Origin: Clostridia bacterium | GTDB lineage: Bacteria; Bacillota; Sulfobacillia; SLMV01 | DNA: 11,071 nt | Direction: 5' to 3' | NCBI GenBank assembly: GCA_003554565.1 | Contig: PWGR01000086.1 | Span: forward strand, 1 to 11,071 | Shown: positions 6,810 through 11,071 of the stretch, in pieces | Numbering within the stretch: the stretch's first letter is position 1 | Layout: every line of letters begins with the position of its first letter | Notes under the pieces: model-generated | Seen by the model: only the letters and a program-made list of their open reading frames with translations | Told to the model about the DNA's origin: nothing | The model's database searches: none | Program-made: the position numbers and the translations under genes

Positions 6810-6884
6810 TTTACTGATGGGGATGATCTTCGTCCACATCGGCAACTTCTTAGAGCCGGAAGAGTACTCTGTGCCCTGCAAAGC

Positions 6885-6912
6885 TTCGGGCTCCCGTGCA
6901 CGGGAGCCCGAA
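6885..6912. terminator. 28-bp perfect palindrome between convergent genes, likely fhs terminator
   Basis: Arms TTCGGGCTCCCG (6885-6896) and CGGGAGCCCGAA (6901-6912) form a perfect 12-bp stem with a TGCA loop, so the whole element is palindromic. It lies 23 bp beyond the fhs stop codon on the minus strand and 75 bp after the YdjM-like gene. On the minus strand only a short TTT follows, so termination may rely on the very stable stem or be bidirectional. Confidence 0.7.
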
Positions 6913-6935
6913 ATCATGTTGCCACTTACTGTTGC

Positions 6936-8699
6936 TCAGAACAGACCTTCGACCTTGCCCGTCTCGGTGTCAACATCCACCCGGCGGAAGGCAGGATCTG
7001 AACCTGTACCGGGCATGAGCTTGATCGGACCGGCCACCGGGACCACAAAACCGGCTCCCTTGTAAGTCAGGATATCACGGATGTTGAGTGTCCATCCCTC
7101 GGGCACACCCTTCTTCTTGGGATCATCCGAGAGACTGAGGTGGGTCTTCACCATACAGGTGCTCATCCGTTTGAGATCGGGATCCTTTTCCATCCGGTTT
7201 AGCTTGTTCCGCGCAGCACCGGTGTACTCCACACCATCGGCGCCGTAAACCTCCCTGGCGATGAGCTCGATCCGCTTTTCCAGCGGGGTATCGAGGTCAT
7301 ACAGGAAGTCAAAGTCATTCGGTTCCTCGCAGGCCTCAACAACCGTGTCTGCAAGCTCCAGAGCGCCGTCCCCACCATGCTCCCAGTGACGGGACTCGGC
7401 CACGCGGGCACCGGCTTCTTCCGCAATTCGACGAACAGCATCGATTTCATTTTGCGAGTCGGTATAGAACACGTTGATTGCCACGACCGGACTGATACCG
7501 GCTTTCTTGACGACGTTGATGCAGTGAATGAGATTTTCGCAGCCTTTTTCGACCCACTCGACATTCTCTTCCTTGTACGCGGGATCCATCGGGCGTCCAG
7601 GAACAGGCTCAGGAGCCCCTCCGTGCGCCTTGAGGGCACGAATGGTGGCCACCAGAACCGCTGCATCGGGTACGAGGCCGGACTCGCGGCACTTGATGTT
7701 CCAGAACTTCTCAAACCCTATGTCGGCACCGAAACCGGATTCGGTAATCACATAATCGGCAAGCTTCAGCGCGACCCGATCGGCGACGATAGAGGACTGT
7801 CCGATAGCAATGTTTGCAAACGGGCCGGCATGCACAAATACGGGCTGCCCCTCCAGAGTCTGAAGCAGGTTGGGGTTGATTGCCTCGACCATCCACGCAG
7901 TCATGGCGCCGTCCACTTCCAGATCAGCAGTCGTGATGGCATTACCGCGCTTGTCATAGGCTACCACGATGCGGCCGATGCGCTCGCGCATATCCGCCAG
8001 GTCGCGCGCCACTGCAAGAATGGCCATGACCTCTGATGCGACAGCTATGGTGAATCCAGAACGCATCATGAATCCGTCCATCTTGCCGCCCATGCCGATG
8101 ATAATGTCCCGCAGCGACTGGGCACAGAAGTCAATGATCCACTTCATCTCTACGTTATTTGGATCAATGTCCAATCGCTTGAGATTGCGCTTCTCCAGAG
8201 TCTTGTCACCGTAGTTGAATTCGTGCTGCATCCTCGATGTCAGCGCCGTCATCGCCAGGTTATGGGAATTCATAATTGCATTAATGTCACCCGTCAACCC
8301 TAGCGAAAACGGTGTCAACGGTATGCACTGAGCCAATCCGCCACCGGCCGCCGAACCTTTTATGTTCATAGTGGGCCCGCCGGACGGCTGCCGGATGGCC
8401 GCGACGACATCCTTGCCTCTCTTGCCCATACCCTGGGTGAGACCGATTGTGGTGGTCGACTTCCCCTCGCCCAGCGGTGTCGGGGTAATTGCCGTTACAT
8501 CGATGTACTTGCCGTCAGGCTTATCGCTCAATCGCTCGAGTACGGCCTTATAGTCAACCTTTCCTACATAGTGCCCGTGCGGGATGAGCTCCTTATCCTG
8601 CAGCCCGAGAACCTCACCGATCTCGAAAATCGTCTTCATTGTCGATTCTGCTTCTTCGGCAATCTGCCAGTCTTCATGTTTCTTGGGGTCCAGAGCCAT
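6936..8699 (-). CDS. fhs: Formate-tetrahydrofolate ligase (10-formyl-THF synthetase)
   Basis: A 587-residue cytoplasmic enzyme joining formate to tetrahydrofolate with ATP to give 10-formyl-THF, for purine and formyl-Met synthesis or the methyl branch of the Wood-Ljungdahl pathway. The ATP-binding motif TPTPLGEGKSTT lies at residues 72-83. Other family blocks: RQPSGGPTMNIKGSAAGGG, the VDGAMTAW region, NLLQTLEGQPVFVHAGPFANIA, ADYVITESGFGADIGFEKF and the C-terminal VVPVAGPIKLMPG. Usual length is about 556-560; this one is longer, mainly at the N-terminus and in a central segment (SRMQHEFNYGDK...). The usual LHFTGDxHAI block reads SLGLTGDINAI here, as in a divergent subfamily. GAGGAGG lies 7 nt before the ATG. 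It is a single-gene unit, with a long leader upstream and a palindromic terminator downstream. No other folate-pathway gene is in the window, so assignment to an acetogenic or oxidative route is not possible. Confidence 0.95.
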   Translation of the reverse strand: MALDPKKHEDWQIAEEAESTMKTIFEIGEVLGLQDKELIPHGHYVGKVDYKAVLERLSDKPDGKYIDVTAITPTPLGEGKSTTTIGLTQGMGKRGKDVVAAIRQPSGGPTMNIKGSAAGGGLAQCIPLTPFSLGLTGDINAIMNSHNLAMTALTSRMQHEFNYGDKTLEKRNLKRLDIDPNNVEMKWIIDFCAQSLRDIIIGMGGKMDGFMMRSGFTIAVASEVMAILAVARDLADMRERIGRIVVAYDKRGNAITTADLEVDGAMTAWMVEAINPNLLQTLEGQPVFVHAGPFANIAIGQSSIVADRVALKLADYVITESGFGADIGFEKFWNIKCRESGLVPDAAVLVATIRALKAHGGAPEPVPGRPMDPAYKEENVEWVEKGCENLIHCINVVKKAGISPVVAINVFYTDSQNEIDAVRRIAEEAGARVAESRHWEHGGDGALELADTVVEACEEPNDFDFLYDLDTPLEKRIELIAREVYGADGVEYTGAARNKLNRMEKDPDLKRMSTCMVKTHLSLSDDPKKKGVPEGWTLNIRDILTYKGAGFVVPVAGPIKLMPGTGSDPAFRRVDVDTETGKVEGLF

Positions 8700-8860
8700 A
8701 CCATAGCCTCCTCATGAATTAGTTTGTCCTCTTTTTTGGAAACAACAACCCATTCAACGATTGGCCGCAGCACCAAAATGAACTAAGGCCACACCTACTA
8801 TGTTTTCTGGATGTTACCGGTAAATCCTGCCCGCAGCATCCTCAGCAATCCGCCGGGGAT

Positions 8861-8916
8861 CGCATCGGTCGGAAGGCTCAAGTAGCTGCTTCCCCCAGGC
8901 GAGAATCCGATGTGCG
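8861..8916. repeat. Nested inverted repeat in the fhs leader
   Basis: The outer arms CGCATCGG (8861-8868) and CCGATG-T-GCG (8907-8916) pair with one bulged base. Inside, GGAAG (8871-8875) pairs with CTTCC (8889-8893), and GCT with AGC around a CAAGT loop. It would be part of the fhs 5' leader if transcription starts further upstream. Confidence 0.35.
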
Positions 8917-9005
8917 AGCCGCCCCGCCCGCACAGAATGGGGGGAGGTTGACTTAACGTCAGACAGTAATCCCCGGCGTGCGCCGCAGGTATGAGTGACC
9001 GGGCA

Positions 9006-9024
9006 AACAGCACCCATTGCTGTT
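9006..9024. repeat. Hairpin 1, 7-bp stem, upstream of the creatininase-family gene
   Basis: AACAGCA (9006-9012) and TGCTGTT (9018-9024) pair perfectly around a CCCAT loop. It lies 1 nt before hairpin 2, an arrangement typical of a folded leader RNA or a small RNA. Confidence 0.5.
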
Positions 9025-9025
9025 C

Positions 9026-9054
9026 GTGTGCAAGCAACCCGGTGATTTGCACAC
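9026..9054. repeat. Hairpin 2, 8-bp stem
   Basis: GTGTGCAA (9026-9033) and TTGCACAC (9047-9054) are exact reverse complements with a 13-nt loop (GCAACCCGGTGAT). Together with hairpin 1 and the GTATC/GATAC hairpin at 9065-9077 it makes three stems within 72 nt. Confidence 0.5.
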
Positions 9055-9227
9055 AACGCAGGAGGTATCCTTGATACTGAAGAAAAACTCACCGACAGAT
9101 TCGAGTGGGCACGGAACCAATAGAACATCCCGGTCAGGATAGCAATACCCACCTCTCGAGGTGACACGGAGTCCATCTATTATCTACAGCAATTCGGGCG
9201 CCCACTAAGCAAATTGCATGACAACGC

Positions 9228-9234
9228 GAGGAGG
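9228..9234 (+). promoter_or_regulatory. Ribosome binding site deciding the creatininase-family start
   Basis: GAGGAGG lies 7 nt before ATG 9242. It falls inside the extra codons of the longer reading from ATG 9218, which argues for the shorter protein. Confidence 0.75.
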
Positions 9235-9241
9235 TTCAATC

Positions 9242-10015
9242 ATGGACACACCTTTTCGACTGAGCGAGATGACCTGGGAAGATGTTGAACACGTTCTGAA
9301 AGTCAGCAACCCGGTGATCATACTACCAGTGGGATCAACTGAACAGCACGGGCGCCATCTGCCTCTGGGAACCGACAGTTTCGCGGCCGTAGACCTGGCC
9401 GAAGCAGCAGGAAAAAAGATAGAGAGGGCAATAACCGCACCACCAGTGTTTTATGGTATGTCCTCGCATCACATGGCTCTGCCGGGGACGATAAGCATAC
9501 GCCCTGAAGTCCTGGTGGAATTCACCTATGACGTGGTGGCCTCACTGGCCGAGCACGGATTCAACAGATTCATATTACTCAACGGCCACCGCGTGGCCAA
9601 CCTACCATGGATGCAGCTGGTATGTGAGAGGATACACCGCAAGCTTAACGGGTGTAGGGCTGTCCTCTTTGATCCGGCCTACATGTCAAGGGAGGTCGTG
9701 GATCAGCTGAACCTCGGCGTTATTGGTCACGGAGAGGAGATTGAAACCTCCCACATGCTGACGGTGCTGCCGGCCCTGTGCCGGATGGATAGGGTGGAAG
9801 ATCATCCGGCCCCGGAGACTCCTCTATTCAGTGTGGATCCCCGCTGCACGAATGACTCACTCGTGTACATCCCCACCCCACCCGGAGAAGCAGCAAAAAC
9901 TGTGGGAAAGACGGGTGGCGTCACCGGAAGGCCAAGCAGAGCCGATGCGAGAAAAGGTTCAATCTACAGAAAACACTTACTCGGGCGGCTCGCTGAAGTC
10001 ATTGAACAGATGTAG
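9242..10015 (+). CDS. Creatininase-family amidohydrolase, atypical metal motif
   Basis: A 257-residue member of the creatininase/creatinine amidohydrolase superfamily, metal enzymes that open cyclic amides or cleave formamide-type bonds. Visible hallmarks: LPVGSTEQHGRHLPLGTD (28-45), supplying Glu34, His36 and Asp45 as in Pseudomonas creatininase; LLNGHRVAN (112-120) with His116; and GHGEEIETSHML (162-173), matching the HGG-x-x-ETS block. Where creatininase has NGHYEN and most relatives have NGHGGN, this protein has NGHRVAN, one residue longer and without the metal-binding Glu, so creatinine is an unlikely substrate. Known relatives include the archaeal FAPy deformylase of riboflavin/F420 synthesis and inositol-pathway hydrolases. 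Start ATG 9242 is set by GAGGAGG. Length is normal and the frame intact. It is divergent from fhs and may share regulation with it; a formate-releasing role would suit that neighbour but is only inference. Confidence 0.85.
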   Translation: MDTPFRLSEMTWEDVEHVLKVSNPVIILPVGSTEQHGRHLPLGTDSFAAVDLAEAAGKKIERAITAPPVFYGMSSHHMALPGTISIRPEVLVEFTYDVVASLAEHGFNRFILLNGHRVANLPWMQLVCERIHRKLNGCRAVLFDPAYMSREVVDQLNLGVIGHGEEIETSHMLTVLPALCRMDRVEDHPAPETPLFSVDPRCTNDSLVYIPTPPGEAAKTVGKTGGVTGRPSRADARKGSIYRKHLLGRLAEVIEQM

Positions 10016-10090
10016 CCACTTCTGTTTGGCTGTCTCCCCATCTTCGGGATTCAGAACGACAAAGCGGGCGATCGCTTCGGTTCGATCCAT
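9977..10090 (-). CDS. Possible 37-residue antisense small protein
   Basis: An ATG-started frame on the minus strand overlapping the last 39 bp of the creatininase-family gene. Its translation is protein-like (MDRTEAIARFVVLNPEDGET, then an aromatic stretch KQKWLHLFNDFSEPPE) with no rare-residue runs. No ribosome site is seen upstream, and a 38-codon frame can arise by chance, so this is only a candidate. Confidence 0.2.
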   Translation of the reverse strand: MDRTEAIARFVVLNPEDGETAKQKWLHLFNDFSEPPE

Positions 10091-10187
10091 ATAGACTCAG
10101 AGGGCAGGTGCTGTTGATGCTGGCAAAAAGGAATACGGCAAACGGCGAAGAAATTTATCCATGACTGCATCGTCGGCCTTTGCCCCG

Positions 10188-10208
10188 TCCCGAACTACCC
10201 ATTCGGGA
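10188..10208. repeat. Hairpin in the amphi-Trp gene leader
   Basis: TCCCGAA (10188-10194) and TTCGGGA (10202-10208) form a perfect 7-bp stem with loop CTACCCA, 37 bp before the amphi-Trp start. It could terminate transcription arriving from the creatininase-family gene (though no T-run follows) or structure the leader. Confidence 0.45.
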
Positions 10209-10245
10209 TCGAGGATAGCACTGCGTCGAGAGAGGAGTTGGATTT

Positions 10246-10515
10246 ATGTCGAACCGAGAAGAAGTGGTTTTCTCCACAGAAGAGAGGCGTAGCATAGCAG
10301 AAATCAGCGATTTCTTGATCCAGGCCGGGACAAAGCTAAAAGAACAAGGATTCTTCACTGTGACCCAGGGAGACCAGCAGATAGAGGTGCGGCCACGCGG
10401 GAACACCAAGCTGGAACTGAAATATGAGATTGAAGACGACAGGGAGCACCAGTTCGAAATCGAAATCGAGTGGGAACCTGATGCAAGAGAAGGAGGAAGA
10501 GTGGAGATAAGCTGA
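10246..10515 (+). CDS. Amphi-Trp domain-containing small protein
   Basis: 89 residues matching the amphi-Trp domain, a small domain of unknown function seen in archaea and various bacteria. The pattern is: an N-terminal strand with EEVVFSTEERRSIAEISDFL, a helix to about residue 34, a strand turn FTVTQGDQQIEVRP, then alternating hydrophobic and acidic strands (LELKYEIED, QFEIEIEWEP) ending at the hallmark tryptophan, Trp76. The protein is strongly acidic and has no membrane segment or signal, so it is probably cytoplasmic. AGGAG at 10233-10237 sits 8 nt before ATG 10246. The gene is alone, 230 bp after the creatininase-family gene and followed closely by a GC-rich hairpin. The domain family is uncharacterised, so no role can be given. 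Confidence 0.85.
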   Translation: MSNREEVVFSTEERRSIAEISDFLIQAGTKLKEQGFFTVTQGDQQIEVRPRGNTKLELKYEIEDDREHQFEIEIEWEPDAREGGRVEIS

Positions 10516-10534
10516 GCCGGTTGTCCAGAAGGTA

Positions 10535-10557
10535 GGGGACGGGGCCGCCCCGTCCCC
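10535..10557. terminator. GC-rich hairpin after the amphi-Trp gene
   Basis: GGGGACGGGG (10535-10544) and CCCCGTCCCC (10548-10557) form a perfect 10-bp stem with loop CCG, 20 bp after the stop. There is no T-run after it, so it may act as a factor-assisted terminator or as a 3'-end barrier. Its GGGGACGG-type sequence also resembles REP-like intergenic hairpins known in several bacteria. Confidence 0.55.
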
Positions 10558-10915
10558 CCACAACACTGCGCAGAGAGCAAACTGGAGATTCCCGATCGCA
10601 AGCAGCAGGTACAATGTCACAGATGTTGCAAGAAACGAGAACATCCGGCCCACTGGCGACCTCAAGAACCAGGAGAGTGGGATCGTGGATCTTTCCCCAC
10701 ATCTCTCGACATACACCTGACCCGCAGGGTTTCATTGCGCGTAATACGCAGATATCGTGCGATGCAGTTCGACCAGATTATCAAAGCCCAAATAATGGTG
10801 CCGGGACATCAACTCATTTTAAAGACCTTCCTCCCCGGCCTTATGGGCCGGACAACGAGCGAACTGAGATCAACCTCCTGCATCCAAATGCTCCCTGCAA
10901 TCTACTATGAACAAT
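10558..10915. other. Stretch with no convincing gene
   Basis: About 360 bp without a supported gene. Plus-strand frames from 10614 and 10735 have no ribosome site and no family features. Minus-strand frames near 10336-10735 run through the hairpin and antisense to the amphi-Trp gene; one has a hydrophobic run (FLATSVTLYLLLAIG) but no start signal. A small hairpin CCGGCC/GGCCGG with loop TTATG lies at 10835-10851. Confidence 0.45.
10835..10851. repeat. Hairpin, 6-bp GC stem
   Basis: CCGGCC (10835-10840) and GGCCGG (10846-10851) around TTATG. No T-run follows on either strand. Function unknown. Confidence 0.4.
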
Positions 10916-11071
10916 CTATCGCCAAACAGAGGGAAACGTCAGACCAATGAGCAAATACGCTAACCACGATTTCATATTCAGCACGTGATCGTGTAGGTTT
11001 AGCATCATTTCCCGACCCTCAAAATTGCTCAGGTTGTGGGCCATTGAGGTAGACATCTGCATCCACGCGCA
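10916..11071 (-). CDS. Possible C-terminal end of a truncated gene at the window edge
   Basis: A minus-strand frame open from the window edge for 51 codons to TAG at 10918-10916. The translation ends with a hydrophobic segment (MKSWLAYLLIGLTFPSVWR) after a polar part (MAHNLSNFEGREMMLNLHDH). Such a run can occur by chance, and another minus frame ending at 11019 (RVDADVYLNGPQPEQF) has equally good codons, so neither can be confirmed without the neighbouring DNA. Confidence 0.2.
   Translation of the reverse strand, partial: CAWMQMSTSMAHNLSNFEGREMMLNLHDHVLNMKSWLAYLLIGLTFPSVWR

Larger units (their letters stand above)
8798..9052 (-). pseudogene. Possible protein-coding remnant in the fhs leader
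   Basis: An 84-codon open frame whose last 40 codons read smoothly (GGSSYLSLPTDAIPGGLL, then RMLRAGFTGNIQKT and a stop), with coding-like third positions. The earlier part (CLTLSQPPPILCGRGG) looks random, and GTG 9052 has no ribosome site. It ends 98 bp before the fhs start on the same strand. It could be the 3' remnant of a lost gene, or chance; the family is not recognised. The same DNA also forms inverted repeats. Confidence 0.2.
8700..9241. other. Divergent intergenic region between fhs and the creatininase-family gene
   Basis: 542 bp that must hold both promoters, though no clean -35/-10 pair is seen for either gene. It contains several perfect hairpins (9006-9024, 9026-9054 and GTATC/GATAC at 9065-9077), a nested inverted repeat at 8861-8916, a 14-bp palindrome-like CACCTC/GAGGTG at 9150-9163, and GCAATT/AATTGC at 9189-9217 just before the creatininase ribosome site. 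On the minus strand 8798-8916 reads like the end of a protein. No known riboswitch class was recognised. Confidence 0.5.

Noticed and set aside
7377..8036. Plus-strand open frame opposite fhs
   Set aside because: Antisense to a well-conserved enzyme gene; its length is a by-product of fhs codon use.
8700..9060. Tetrahydrofolate riboswitch before fhs
   Set aside because: Considered because some folate genes carry one, but I could not match its conserved core or pseudoknot pattern in the minus-strand leader.
9218..9241. Upstream ATG giving an 8-residue longer creatininase-family protein
   Set aside because: The added codons consist of the GAGGAGG ribosome site itself, and the family motif spacing fits the start at 9242.
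10336..10716. Minus-strand frame with a hydrophobic run that looks like a membrane helix
   Set aside because: It is antisense to the amphi-Trp gene, runs through the GC-rich hairpin and has no ribosome site; the hydrophobic stretch is probably chance.

Overview
The window is bacterial, moderately GC-rich chromosomal DNA with strong Shine-Dalgarno sites (AGGAGG or GAGGAGG before several genes), short intergenic gaps in the left half and an ATGA start/stop overlap. No rRNA, tRNA, CRISPR array, transposase or phage structural gene is visible. Formate-tetrahydrofolate ligase, a cytoplasmic-type asparaginase, Hsp33 and an amphi-Trp protein would fit an anaerobic or facultative bacterium with active one-carbon metabolism, perhaps a Clostridia-like or deltaproteobacterial lineage. 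That placement is a low-confidence inference and no single gene decides it.

Left half (1-5108), compact: the 3' part of hslO (redox chaperone Hsp33) faces a small Com-like zinc-ribbon gene on the minus strand. A divergent gap of 200 bp then leads into a likely plus-strand operon of L-asparaginase, an OmpR-family response regulator and its sensor histidine kinase. A metallo-beta-lactamase-fold hydrolase gene on the minus strand converges on the kinase and overlaps its end by 6 bp.

Middle (5109-6935), loose: two gene-poor stretches flank a 49-residue single-pass membrane protein gene. The second stretch (5624-6245) holds a dense set of perfect inverted repeats at 6025-6141. It is followed by a GC-rich gene for a YdjM-like membrane protein (putative metal-dependent hydrolase family), whose C-terminal third looks abnormal. 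A 28-bp perfect palindrome separates it from the convergent fhs gene.

Right half (6936-11071): fhs on the minus strand is divergent from a creatininase-family amidohydrolase gene across a 542-bp intergenic region with several perfect hairpins and a possible gene remnant. A small amphi-Trp domain protein follows, ending at a strong GC-rich hairpin. The last roughly 500 bp hold no convincing gene, apart from a possible truncated minus-strand reading frame at the edge.

Functionally, the asparaginase and two-component genes are probably co-transcribed. fhs links formate to folate one-carbon units, but no other gene of that pathway lies in the window. The best candidates for something undescribed are the 49-residue membrane protein, the inverted-repeat cluster at 6025-6141, and the hairpin pair between fhs and the creatininase-family gene.
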